Assembly: GCA_947311265.1 (NCBI GenBank)
Contig: CAMZKQ010000085.1
Location: forward strand, 1-36,078
Direction: 5' to 3'
From: an uncultured Chlorobiota bacterium
GTDB lineage: Bacteria; Bacteroidota; Bacteroidia; Bacteroidales; JAADGE01
DNA: 36,078 nucleotides
Shown here piece by piece: positions 8,464 through 16,426 of the stretch. The position numbers and the translations under genes were made by a program. The notes beneath the pieces were generated by a model that saw only the letters and a list, made by a program, of their open reading frames with translations, did not search any database and had not been told where the DNA came from. Every line of letters begins with the position of its first letter. Position 1 is the first letter of the stretch.

Positions 8464-9339
8464 TTATTTAGTTTTTAAAAATATTGTTTTTATAAATTTT
8501 GCTAAAATAAACTTTAAAAGCAGTAAATTATCCCTTCTTAGCTTTATCAATGACATTTTAAACAATGTTTTTAATTCAAATATACGAGAATAATTGAACT
8601 TTATTGAAAAAAGAATAGTATCTTTTAAATTTTGAAAATATATTTCGTTTGCTTCATTAGGAGTAATATCAACCATTATTGGCAGTTTTGTTTTAAGATT
8701 TTCATGCCACTTTAGACTCTCTTTAAACCAATTTTTGTCTAACTTTCCGGGGGAAAAATGCTCAAGCAATAGTTTATGAGAAACAAAAAGTTTATAGTTT
8801 AACCCTATTCTTAATGAAATATCCATATCGTAAAGGTGAAAACCTTTTAAATTATTTTCGTCAAAAGGTATTTCTTGAAAAACTTTTTTCCTCCCCGAAA
8901 GGAAAAAACCATCTAAAACAGCGACTTGGGTTAATAAATCATCTGTTGGGTTAAATGAAACATTAACTTTTTTATTGCCAAAATGCTGAAGTGCAGATAT
9001 TCTACAATATTTTTGAGGAATTTTAGACCAATTTACAGGTGCTTTTGTTTTTATTAATGCCCCAGATACACCAATTAAACCAATATTATCTTTTTTTAAA
9101 TCATCTATAATAAATTGACCCCAGTTTTGTGTATGAAACAGAATATCTTCATGACAGAATACAAGGTATTCATATTGGGCTAATTGAACACCCTTATTAT
9201 AAGCTTTTGCAATACTTAATTTTTCTTTAATATTATCAATAATTATCAATTCGTGTGCAATACCAATTGTTCGTTTAATATTGGCTGTAATTTTATACCG
9301 TTGTGGTTTATTTATTGAACATATTATTATTGAGAGCAT
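8464..9339 (-). CDS. GT2-like glycosyltransferase (Glyco_tranf_2_5 / PF13712 type)
   Basis: A 291-residue GT-A-fold protein. It opens M-L-S-I-I-I-C-S-I-N-K, followed by E-L-I-I-I-D-N. The F-C-H-E-D-I-L-F motif (about residues 81-88) takes the place of the usual DxD metal site, as in the PF13712 subgroup. L-D-G-F-F-L-S-G and G-F-H-L-Y-D-M-D-I further downstream are also typical of that group. It sits 8 bases after one glycosyltransferase and 2 bases before another, inside the locus. The sugar and linkage cannot be predicted. Confidence 0.83.
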   Translation of the reverse strand: MLSIIICSINKPQRYKITANIKRTIGIAHELIIIDNIKEKLSIAKAYNKGVQLAQYEYLVFCHEDILFHTQNWGQFIIDDLKKDNIGLIGVSGALIKTKAPVNWSKIPQKYCRISALQHFGNKKVNVSFNPTDDLLTQVAVLDGFFLSGRKKVFQEIPFDENNLKGFHLYDMDISLRIGLNYKLFVSHKLLLEHFSPGKLDKNWFKESLKWHENLKTKLPIMVDITPNEANEIYFQNLKDTILFSIKFNYSRIFELKTLFKMSLIKLRRDNLLLLKFILAKFIKTIFLKTK

Positions 9340-9347
9340 TTAGATGT

Positions 9348-10070
9348 CTATTTTAAAAGGAAGTTTGAAATAATATTTATAGGAAAGTATTTTCTGTAAT
9401 TTGAAATTTGGCGATAAAATATATTTATGTGTTTCTTAAATATATATTTCCTGTCTTTAATAAATTCCATATCTGTATTTTGACTAATCCCACCTTGTTC
9501 ATAGTTGGCAATAATACTATTTAAGTATTTTTGCTTAATACGGCGATTTGTAAACCACTTAATATTATGCTCCCAATCAGCAACAATTTTATATTTTTCA
9601 TTAAAAAAGCCTATTTCTTTAAAAATAGTTTTTTTAAAAAAAATAGATTGATGACAAATATTTTTCCACATTAGTTTATACTGATTGAACTTACCCGCAT
9701 GTATTATTTTATCTTTTTCAAAAAAAACATTTCCATAAATAATAGCCACGTTTATATTTCTTTTAAAAATATCATTCAGCACATCATCATTATAAAACCA
9801 ATCTCCACTATTCAATAAATATACCCACTCTCCTGCAGATATTTTGATGCCTTTGTTCATACCATTATAAATACCTTTATCCGGTTCGGAAACCCAATAA
9901 GTTATTTTATCGGCATATTTTTCAATTATTTCTTTGCTGTCGTCAGTGCTTCCGCCATCAATTATTATGTATTCGTAATCTGTAAACGTTTGGTTTATTA
10001 CGCTTTCTATTGTTTTTTGTAAGCCTTTGGCGTTGTTTAGGTTTACTGTTATTATACTTAGTTTTGGCAT
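9348..10070 (-). CDS. family 2 glycosyltransferase (WcaA/WcaE-like)
   Basis: A 240-residue GT-A enzyme with all main family 2 signatures. They are S-I-I-T-V-N-L-N-N at the nucleotide-binding start, I-I-I-D-G-G-S-T-D-D-S, and Y-N-G-M-N-K-G-I. L-N-S-G-D-W-F takes the DxD position. The A-D-W-E-H acceptor-side motif, common in WcaA/WcaE-like proteins, follows. The start overlaps the upstream GT4 gene by 13 bases, showing coupled translation. No membrane anchor is evident. Confidence 0.92.
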   Translation of the reverse strand: MPKLSIITVNLNNAKGLQKTIESVINQTFTDYEYIIIDGGSTDDSKEIIEKYADKITYWVSEPDKGIYNGMNKGIKISAGEWVYLLNSGDWFYNDDVLNDIFKRNINVAIIYGNVFFEKDKIIHAGKFNQYKLMWKNICHQSIFFKKTIFKEIGFFNEKYKIVADWEHNIKWFTNRRIKQKYLNSIIANYEQGGISQNTDMEFIKDRKYIFKKHINIFYRQISNYRKYFPINIISNFLLK

Positions 10071-11221
10071 TTGTTTATAATTGCTAAGAATGTTTTTACA
10101 AATTTAATTTGATTTTTTTTATAATCATTTTTTTGTTTTACAGGTTTTTTTTCTGTAAAGTTAGATATTATATTATATAATTCTTTTTCATTTTTTGGTT
10201 CAAAGAATGTAACATTCTCTTTGCATTGTTCTTTGTGCACCTCAATATCTGAGAGTACAATATGTTGGCTCATTGATTTTGCGTCTTCTGCAACTGTTCC
10301 CCAGCCTTCAAATAATGAGGGTTGTATTACCGCAGTAGCTTTACTCATTAATTTGAGTTGTTCGTTTCTATCAATAAAACCGAGGAAAGAAACATGGCTA
10401 CTTAATTTTTCTATTTCAATAAAATCAAGTAAACTTTGATAAAAGTTGGGGTTCCTATAGTCAGTTGTATTTCCTGTAAAAACAATATGGCAGTTTATGT
10501 TGTCTTGTTTTAATGTCTTTACTGCCTTTAATACAGTAATGTGGTTTTTATGAGCCCAAAATTGGTTTGAGCAAATAAAGTACTTTTTAGGTATTTTAAA
10601 CTTTTTACAAAGTTTTTTAATATCTATTTTTTCGTACTCATTTTCTGCTGATACTGCGAAGGGGACTACGCTTGTTTCATTTTTACTATTCGGGTAAATT
10701 TCGTTGAAATTTTTTAAAGCGCTGTTGCTGCTAAAAACTATGTTTACTTTACGGTCAAGAAGTTCTTTTTGGTATTTTTTCCTTCCTTTGATTTCTTCTT
10801 CTGTAAAAAAAATAGGCAAAAAGTGTTCTTGAAAATCTGGAATCCAAAACAGTTTTTGTTTATCAGTAATTAGCTTAAAGTAGGGGCTGTTATTTGCAGG
10901 AAAAAGGATATCAATGTGCTCTTCTTTTGGTCGAACTTCAAAAGTGTTTTTTTTTATAACTTTCCAGCTCACTTTATTTACTGCACGTTCTAGCGTGCTA
11001 AGGTTACGCCAAGTTTTAATCTTTTCTAATTTAAGGTATTGGTAATTAATTTCATTAAGTAGGCTTAGCTCCTTTTGGTCTTTATAAAAAATAATAATTT
11101 CAGGCTTTTGTGCATCGTCAAGTAGGTTTAAAGATTTTATTAAGTTTACGATGTAGTAGGTGCCACCAATCCAGCCCTCGTTATAATTAAATGGTATTCC
11201 TATTTTAATTCTTCTATCCAT
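10058..11221 (-). CDS. family 4 glycosyltransferase (mannosyltransferase-like)
   Basis: A 387-residue GT-B enzyme. The N-terminus I-G-I-P-F-N-Y-N-E-G-W-I-G-G-T-Y-Y carries the acceptor-side glycine loop. The donor domain begins near Y-F-I-C-S-N-Q-F-W-A-H-K-N-H and includes I-Q-P-S-L-F-E-G-W-G-T-V-A-E-D-A, the GT4 E-x7-E motif in an E-G-W-G form often seen in mannosyltransferase-like members. It overlaps the upstream epimerase gene by 22 bases and the downstream GT2 gene by 13. The sugar specificity is only suggested. Confidence 0.9.
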   Translation of the reverse strand: MDRRIKIGIPFNYNEGWIGGTYYIVNLIKSLNLLDDAQKPEIIIFYKDQKELSLLNEINYQYLKLEKIKTWRNLSTLERAVNKVSWKVIKKNTFEVRPKEEHIDILFPANNSPYFKLITDKQKLFWIPDFQEHFLPIFFTEEEIKGRKKYQKELLDRKVNIVFSSNSALKNFNEIYPNSKNETSVVPFAVSAENEYEKIDIKKLCKKFKIPKKYFICSNQFWAHKNHITVLKAVKTLKQDNINCHIVFTGNTTDYRNPNFYQSLLDFIEIEKLSSHVSFLGFIDRNEQLKLMSKATAVIQPSLFEGWGTVAEDAKSMSQHIVLSDIEVHKEQCKENVTFFEPKNEKELYNIISNFTEKKPVKQKNDYKKNQIKFVKTFLAIINKCQN

Positions 11222-12093
11222 TTTGCATAGTTTGTTAAGCCGGCTTTTAAGGTGTGTTTTTTCGTGTAACTAATTTCTTGCAATTTTTTAATATCAGCCT
11301 TCCAATTTGTAGGGTCGCCTCTTTTTACATCGCCCGAAAATTCAAATTTTACATTTTTATTAAAAGCATTAAAAAAAACAGAAACAGCTTCGTTAATTGT
11401 AATTTCTTCTCCGTTGACAACGTTTATCTGGTTTCCGTTAAATTCTTCATTTTGGATTATTAAATCAATAGCTCTTACTAGGTCTTTTATATAAATAAAA
11501 TCACGGGTTTCCTTGCCTGTTCCAAATAGTTCGATTTTATTGTTTTTTAATGATTTTTGATATAAATCCCAAAATAATTGTTTTTTAAGACCCTCTCCGT
11601 AAGCCGAAAAAACACGTAAACTTATTGTTTTGAGTCCGAAAAATTTAGAATATTCATAAAGTAACTTTTCACTTTGTAACTTATGAAGCCCATAAGGTGA
11701 AATTGGTTTTAAAGGGTGATTTTCATCTATGGGCAAATATTCAGGGTTTCCGTAAACTGCCGCACTTGAAAAGTTTATAAATTTACATTCTTTGTTGTGT
11801 TTGTATATCGTGTCAAGTATTTTGCTTACGTTTGCTACGTTCAGGTTAAAATCTATAAACGGGTTTTGAAATGAAAATGCGACGTTTGCCGAGCCGGTGG
11901 CATTTATGCAAATATCATACTTTTGAGTAATAAAAAGTTGTTCAAAATTGGTATTTTCTTTTTCTAAATATGTATAGTTTTCTTTATTTTCATTTGTAAT
12001 ATCTGCTTGAAAAACAGAATGTTGCTTGTTTTCAAAATGTTCAGTGCAATGACTGCCGATGAAGCCTTTGCTGCCTATGATAAGTATTTTCAT
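11200..12093 (-). CDS. NAD-dependent epimerase/dehydratase (extended SDR), nucleotide-sugar type
   Basis: A 297-residue extended short-chain dehydrogenase/reductase. The NAD(P) motif is G7-S-K-G10-F-I-G13. The catalytic pair is Y134-x-x-x-K138 in Y-G-L-H-K, and S-S-A-A-V-Y-G (109-115) supplies the active-site serine. R-D-F-I-Y-I-K-D-L-V is the late sugar-binding motif of UDP-glucose 4-epimerase/dTDP-sugar enzymes. It probably converts a nucleotide sugar for the neighbouring transferases; epimerase and reductase roles cannot be told apart here. Its ATG overlaps the TGA of the AlbA_2-like remnant upstream (12090-12093). The downstream GT4 gene overlaps it by 22 bases. Confidence 0.9.
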   Translation of the reverse strand: MKILIIGSKGFIGSHCTEHFENKQHSVFQADITNENKENYTYLEKENTNFEQLFITQKYDICINATGSANVAFSFQNPFIDFNLNVANVSKILDTIYKHNKECKFINFSSAAVYGNPEYLPIDENHPLKPISPYGLHKLQSEKLLYEYSKFFGLKTISLRVFSAYGEGLKKQLFWDLYQKSLKNNKIELFGTGKETRDFIYIKDLVRAIDLIIQNEEFNGNQINVVNGEEITINEAVSVFFNAFNKNVKFEFSGDVKRGDPTNWKADIKKLQEISYTKKHTLKAGLTNYAKWIEELK

Positions 12094-12376
12094 TTGTCTG
12101 TATTCTTTATAAAATAACCGCCTGTTTTTTTACTTACGAATATTTTTACATATCTCTGTCTAACGTATTTATTGGGATATTAAGTTCTTTTGACAATGTT
12201 TTTATTTGAATACCCGGTTTTTTTTATTGCTCTTTATTAATTCTTGGTTCTTATAAAAAGTTGTCCAAAATATATTCATATCAAATTTAAAATCAGGTTC
12301 AGGTATTTTATAATTAATACAAACGTTTAAATTCAACTTGTTTGTTTTTACCGTGCGAAATTATATTAGAAAGTTC
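12090..12376 (-). pseudogene. collapsed remnant of an AlbA_2 / ATP-binding wHTH regulator-like gene
   Basis: This is the widest apparent gap in the locus, but translation of the minus strand gives recognisable pieces in different frames. Just after the methyltransferase stop comes N-E-L-S-N-I-I-S-H-G-K-N-K-Q-V-E-F-K-R, which looks like the N-terminus of AlbA_2-domain (COG2865-like) proteins. Next, in another frame, is I-P-E-P-D-F with W-T-T-F-Y-K, resembling the segment before their C-terminal winged helix. Then I-Q-I-K-T-L-S-K-E-L-N-I-P resembles the HTH itself. Last is V-S-K-K-T-G-G-Y-F-I-K, ending at a TGA that overlaps the epimerase ATG. The middle of the protein (several hundred residues) is missing. 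The reading is by eye and the family call is tentative; that it is decayed coding DNA is more secure. Confidence 0.5.
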
Positions 12377-13214
12377 ATTTTTTTAATGCGATATATGAAT
12401 ACATTCTGCCGGGTATATTCGTTTCGTAAGTGATATTATTTGTTTTTTTATCAATATGAAAATTATACAACGATAGAACAAAAGGCAAATTAGCGAGAAA
12501 CCCGATTTTATTTTTTAAATGTTGCTTTCTGTTTTGTTTATAATGTTCTCCGGGGAAATAATTTATTTCACTATCGTAAAATTTTAATTCTTTTTGTAAT
12601 GATAAGCCGGCTTGTGATATTGCATTTTTGTATTGTTCGGAAGTAAAAGCATTTTCGCCTCCGTAATATTTTTGTAAAGGGTGGTTTTCTAAAAACCATT
12701 TCTTATCTTCTTCATTATAAATCACATGGTCTCTAACTGTAAGAAATAAGCCTCCGCTTTTTAAGACCCTTGCCATTTCTGCTACAAATTTATTCAGGTC
12801 GTTCGCATGGTGCATTGATTGACGTGCAAATACTATATCAAAAGAGTTGTCCGGGAATTTAATATTTTCGGCAAAATCTTCATAAACAGAAATATTTGAC
12901 AGATTATAATGATTTTTAAGTTTTTTTATTGCACCTGCTCCTATTGTTTCGCTTTTATCAGGTTCTACGGAAGTTACAGTATATCCATCTAATGCAAAAG
13001 ATATTGATGTTATGCCGTTTCCGCAACCTACATCTAATATATTTCTTGCTTTTGGTGCAAATTTTTTTATTATTTTTATTGTTTCTCTATATTCATTTCC
13101 CGATTTGTAAAGTTCTACATTTTCGGGCAAATCTGCATCAAGATAGGCAAGGCGAACCAAGTCTTTGTATTCTTCTTTTGTTCTGATGTATTGTATGGTT
13201 TCTTCCCAAGTCAT
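12375..13214 (-). CDS. class I SAM-dependent methyltransferase
   Basis: A 279-residue methyltransferase. Motif I is L-D-V-G-C-G-N-G (60-67). V-E-P-D-K provides the acidic ribose-binding residue, and F-P-D-N-S-F-D-I-V-F-A plus M-A-R-V-L-K-S-G-G-L-F are motifs II and III of the Methyltransf_11 group. The 35-residue N-terminal extension and the C-terminal tail beyond residue 215 may bind the acceptor. It starts 1 base after the acyltransferase stop, so it is in the same operon. It probably methylates a glycan sugar or a precursor, which is inferred from context only. Confidence 0.86.
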   Translation of the reverse strand: MTWEETIQYIRTKEEYKDLVRLAYLDADLPENVELYKSGNEYRETIKIIKKFAPKARNILDVGCGNGITSISFALDGYTVTSVEPDKSETIGAGAIKKLKNHYNLSNISVYEDFAENIKFPDNSFDIVFARQSMHHANDLNKFVAEMARVLKSGGLFLTVRDHVIYNEEDKKWFLENHPLQKYYGGENAFTSEQYKNAISQAGLSLQKELKFYDSEINYFPGEHYKQNRKQHLKNKIGFLANLPFVLSLYNFHIDKKTNNITYETNIPGRMYSYIALKK

Positions 13215-13215
13215 T

Positions 13216-13899
13216 TTATTTTAATTTTTTTATGATTTTAGCTGGGTTGCCACCTACTACCGTCCAGTCGTGAACGTCTTTGGTTACAACGCTTCCCGAA
13301 GCCACAATTGAACCTTCACCTATTGTTACTCCTTTCATTATAATTGAGTTGAAACCTACCCAGGCTTTATCTTTTACAATTATCTTTGAACTTTTTACAT
13401 TAGACCAATCTTTATATTTGCCGATTTTTTCTTCTTCAATACCTCGCTTCCAATCTGTAACATCATTTTTTCTTTCTTCCCAATTTACCGAATGTGAATT
13501 ATTGTCAGCAACGGTTATTCCCCACGAAAATAATACATCAGAGCCTATTTCTATTCCTTCAATAGCTATAAACATACAATTTCCACCTATAAAAGTCCTG
13601 TCGCCTATTGTTATTTTCCCTTTGTCAATTTCAAAAATATAATTACCGGATATTAAGCAATCGTTCCCGATTTCCATAAATACATGACCTTTTTTTTGAT
13701 TACGAATACTTATATTGAAATTTTCTAATCTAGTATTTTTTCCGATAACCAATAAATTTTGTTTTTTATACAGTTCAATTGTATTTAATGTATCTTTACT
13801 TCTTAAAGGATAAAATTTGTGGTATATTTTTCTTAAAACTCTTTTGAAGATATTAGAATTCGTTTTTTTTTGAGAAATCTTTTTTAAATTTAATCGCAA
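13216..13899 (-). CDS. hexapeptide-repeat acyltransferase (WcaF/LbH type)
   Basis: A 227-residue left-handed beta-helix acyltransferase. Hexapeptide turns are visible from about residue 50 (L-V-I-G-K-N-T) through I-T-I-G-D-R-T-F-I-G-G-N and I-E-I-G-S-D-V-L-F. The C-terminal series is I-I-V-K-D-K-A-W-V-G, V-T-I-G-E-G-S-I-V-A, and A-S-G-S-V-V-T-K-D-V. It ends with the V-G-G-N-P-A-K typical of sugar O- and N-acetyltransferases. An insert around A-D-N-N-S-H-S (about residues 131-137) contains the likely catalytic histidine. The ATG at 13899 overlaps the upstream glycosyltransferase by 47 bases; I see no better later start. It would acetylate a sugar of the exported glycan. Confidence 0.9.
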   Translation of the reverse strand: MRLNLKKISQKKTNSNIFKRVLRKIYHKFYPLRSKDTLNTIELYKKQNLLVIGKNTRLENFNISIRNQKKGHVFMEIGNDCLISGNYIFEIDKGKITIGDRTFIGGNCMFIAIEGIEIGSDVLFSWGITVADNNSHSVNWEERKNDVTDWKRGIEEEKIGKYKDWSNVKSSKIIVKDKAWVGFNSIIMKGVTIGEGSIVASGSVVTKDVHDWTVVGGNPAKIIKKLK

Positions 13900-14713
13900 T
13901 CTTTTTTTTTATTTTTTTATTAATAATTATCGTTTGCTTCTTTATTTCAATAGGATTTAATATTAAATTGTTATTGTATATAATTTCACTATTTGTATGT
14001 GTAGCATCTTCACCTACACCAATATTTTTTATTAAAGATTGATTTGGGTGCAAAAAAAGTCCTTTTTTTAAGAAATAAGAAGCATAAAAACGAATTGCCC
14101 ATGAGTTTACTTCGTTTTTTGATTGTTTAATAAGCATATTCCAATACGGATAATCTCCGAAATTAAATTTTTTAATTAGTTTTTTGTTTTTAATTTTATT
14201 TATCAGCTTATTTGCATCAGGTTCAAAATCAGCCCATGCACGATTCCATGTTGCCCAACCCCAGGAAGAGCCAATTTCAAGAAAAAAAGTATCCGGTAAT
14301 TTTTTGTCGGGATAAAATGAATAGGCTGAAATTCCGTAAACATTTATTTCATCTTCATAAATATCCAAAGCATCGTTCATATATTTCAAAAAATACTTTG
14401 ATGTAATTAAATCGTCTTCGAGAACAATTATTTTACCGTATTTGTTTACAATATTGGTAACTCCGTCTATTATATTATCGGCAAGTCCCCAATTTTTTTC
14501 TCTTTCAATAATTGTAACTTTTTTAAAACCTATAATTGTCTCAATATAATTTCTTACTTCTGCAACTTTTGTGTCGTTTTCTTGTTTTGCACCGTCGGCA
14601 TAAATAAACAACTCGCTATCGGCAGCGAGATGATTTTTTTGCAGGGCTTCAACGGTTTGTTGTGTATGCCAAGGGCGGTTGTAAACGAATAATATTATTG
14701 GGGCTATGTTCAT
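13853..14713 (-). CDS. glycosyltransferase, GT-A fold (GT2/GNT-I-like)
   Basis: A 286-residue transferase beginning with P-I-I-L-F-V-Y-N-R-P-W-H-T-Q-Q-T, a start typical of Bacteroidota surface-glycan transferases. V-L-E-D-D-L (about residues 96-101) is the DxD-like metal site. G-S-S-W-G-W-A-T-W-N-R-A-W is the strongly conserved acceptor-side block of the group. Its ATG overlaps the sulfotransferase stop (ATGA, 14710-14713). The first part of the gene is nearly duplicated at 15,541-15,688. The very lysine-rich tail is encoded by A+T-rich DNA overlapping the acyltransferase start. Confidence 0.86.
   Translation of the reverse strand: MNIAPIILFVYNRPWHTQQTVEALQKNHLAADSELFIYADGAKQENDTKVAEVRNYIETIIGFKKVTIIEREKNWGLADNIIDGVTNIVNKYGKIIVLEDDLITSKYFLKYMNDALDIYEDEINVYGISAYSFYPDKKLPDTFFLEIGSSWGWATWNRAWADFEPDANKLINKIKNKKLIKKFNFGDYPYWNMLIKQSKNEVNSWAIRFYASYFLKKGLFLHPNQSLIKNIGVGEDATHTNSEIIYNNNLILNPIEIKKQTIIINKKIKKKIAIKFKKDFSKKNEF
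14573..14713. repeat. direct repeat, copy A (5' end of the glycosyltransferase gene)
   Basis: This stretch resembles 15,541-15,688 along its whole length. A block of over 50 bases centred on the H-T-Q-Q-T-V-E-A-L-Q-K codons is identical in the two copies. The copies lie in the same orientation about 970 bases apart, so recombination between them could delete the sulfotransferase gene. Confidence 0.85.
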
Positions 14714-15488
14714 AATAGTTTTTTTACTTCTTCCATAAATAAATATTCTCGTTCTAATTTTTCTGTTAGTAATGAATTTTCACTATCAGTAATATTTTCC
14801 TTATAATCATATTTCTTTTCTCTACGCATTGAAAATGTATAGCCTATCTTTGCAGATAATTTTTGCATATCTTCATTTAAAGTTTCTGTAAATAATATCT
14901 CTATTTTATTTTTCCCTAAAAATTCGATTGCCTCTTCTTTGTTGTAATTTGCAGAAAACATGTAAAGTTGTCTTAAAAGGTGTTCTCTCGGAATATTTTT
15001 GAGAAAATCAGAAAAATTTTCCCCTAACCATTTCCCTTCTTCTAACATTGCAGGGTGTTGTATATTATTAATTTGATAATATTTTATCATATTGTAATGA
15101 GAAATAACTCGTTTTGCAGGGTCTCGGAAACAAGTTATTTTCATAATATTCTTTTTAATAGCTAATTCATGTGCCGGAATATGTGAAAAAGCATAAAAAT
15201 AATTTCCCTGTTCAATTAATTTATGTTGCCAACCCACAAATATTTTATTTTTTAGCTTTAATCTATTATTAGGTTCTTGTGCTAAACTTTCATAAAATTT
15301 TGAAACAATTTTAGGTTTAACAATATTTAAGAAAGCAAAATTTATTGAAGTCCCTCCTGTCTTCCTTATATGATAGTGATAAATTTTTTTGTGTAAAAGT
15401 GTGATAACCCGGCTAAATATTTTTCGTGTAAAATATCACGGTAACGGTTATTCTTAATAATATATTTTAATGTATCTATTTTACTCAT
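14710..15488 (-). CDS. sulfotransferase family protein, interrupted by a frameshift
   Basis: A PAPS-dependent sulfotransferase of the carbohydrate type, which would add sulfate to a sugar. The N-terminal 35 residues (M-S-K-I-D-T-L-K-Y to F-Y-T-K-K) read from an ATG at 15488. The frame is lost at a run of 7 T on the plus strand (15384-15390). With one more base it continues I-Y-H-Y-H-I-R-K-T-G-G-T-S, the 5'-phosphosulfate loop. The remainder reads in frame to 14710 and includes C-F-R-D-P-A-K-R-V-I-S-H-Y, the 3'-phosphate motif. The repaired length is 259 residues. The GTG at 15237 opens only the downstream part and would lack the PAPS loop. The stop overlaps the next gene's ATG (ATGA). The frameshift could be sequencing error, decay or slipped-strand switching. 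Confidence 0.84.
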
Positions 15489-15499
15489 TTTGTATCTAT

Positions 15500-15688
15500 T
15501 TATTTCAAAATTATTTTGATACAATCCTTTACTTGCGTAACTTTTGTATCGTTTTCTTGTTTTGCACCATCGGCATATATAAATAACTCACTTTGGCTTG
15601 CCAATTCATTTTTTTGCAGGGCTTCAACGGTTTGTTGTGTATGCCAAGGGCGGTTGTAAACGAATAGTATTATTGGAGATAGTTTTAT
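15500..15688 (-). pseudogene. 5' fragment of a second glycosyltransferase, start codon lost
   Basis: Sixty-odd codons read K-L-S-P-I-I-L-F-V-Y-N-R-P and stay alignable with the glycosyltransferase at 13,853-14,713 through D-G-A-K-Q-E-N-D-T-K-V. They then end at TAA 15500-15502. The codon at the expected start is ATA (15686-15688). Overlap with the FkbM stop suggests it was once ATGA: a single G-to-A change would turn ATG to ATA while turning the FkbM stop from TGA to TAA. With the catalytic region absent it cannot be functional. The sulfotransferase ATG lies 11 bases further on. Confidence 0.8.
15541..15688. repeat. direct repeat, copy B (glycosyltransferase fragment)
   Basis: Second copy of the sequence at 14,573-14,713, same orientation. 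The central block is identical and the outer parts are diverged. It marks an old duplication or a recombination that replaced the rest of a glycosyltransferase gene with the sulfotransferase. Confidence 0.85.
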
Positions 15689-16416
15689 GTATTTCCTTTA
15701 TCAATAAAAAATATGGTGTTAAATGTTTTGGCAAAAAAAGTATAATTTACAGTATACATAAATTCTTTCAATTCTGCCGGAATAACATTACTTTTATCAA
15801 GTGCTTCGGCTAACACAACTTTGGGTCTGTATTTATCCCAGTTGTTTGATTTTAAAACTTGCATATCTAAACCCTCTACATCAATACTGAAAAAATCTAT
15901 TTCTTGATTTTTTGGTAAATATTTGTCCAATATATCTTCTAACCTTAATACCTTAATTTTTTTCTTTTCAACAACTTTATAATTACTCAGTCCATCTTTT
16001 TTTTTCGCTTCTGCTTCCGAAAAAGTATTTAATGCAGGTTCGTTAAAAATATGGTATGTTAGGTTTTCCTCTTTATCACTAATTCCCACTTCTAAATTAA
16101 TGTCTTTAGGTCTTATTTTATTAAATAAATCCATTACTTTTGGCATTGGGTCGATATTGATTCCTTGCCAACCTCTTTTGTAAAACAGATATGTATTTGA
16201 AAATCGCTTAGGGTGATGAGCTCCTACATCGACAAAAAAACCATCATTTTTACCTTCAAAGATTCTTTGTAAGATTAAATCCTCGCCTTCTTGTGAATAT
16301 GATAAGTTTGCATATTCTAATTCTATTTTGTGCTTTTGTATTAAATTATGTTCGTAGAATCTTTTAATAATTGGCGGTGTTAACCTTTTTATCGTTTTTT
16401 TTATTTTTTGTTTCAT
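15685..16416 (-). CDS. FkbM family methyltransferase
   Basis: A 243-residue SAM-dependent methyltransferase of the FkbM family, which O-methylates sugars or polyketides. Family marks are S-Y-S-Q-E-G-E-D (about 39-46), motif I F-F-V-D-V-G-A-H-H-P (60-69), N-I-D-P-M-P, and the conserved late motif F-S-I-D-V-E-G-L-D. The basic N-terminus (K-x-K-K-T-I-K-R) may sit at the membrane surface. It starts 10 bases after the disrupted methyltransferase and ends overlapping the glycosyltransferase fragment. In this locus methylation of a glycan residue is the likely role. Confidence 0.92.
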   Translation of the reverse strand: MKQKIKKTIKRLTPPIIKRFYEHNLIQKHKIELEYANLSYSQEGEDLILQRIFEGKNDGFFVDVGAHHPKRFSNTYLFYKRGWQGINIDPMPKVMDLFNKIRPKDINLEVGISDKEENLTYHIFNEPALNTFSEAEAKKKDGLSNYKVVEKKKIKVLRLEDILDKYLPKNQEIDFFSIDVEGLDMQVLKSNNWDKYRPKVVLAEALDKSNVIPAELKEFMYTVNYTFFAKTFNTIFFIDKGNT

Positions 16417-16426
16417 TTAAATTTAT

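Noticed and set aside
15235..15237. GTG 15237 as the true start of the sulfotransferase
   Set aside because: It omits the PAPS-binding R-K-T-G-G-T segment, which is encoded just upstream in the same frame.
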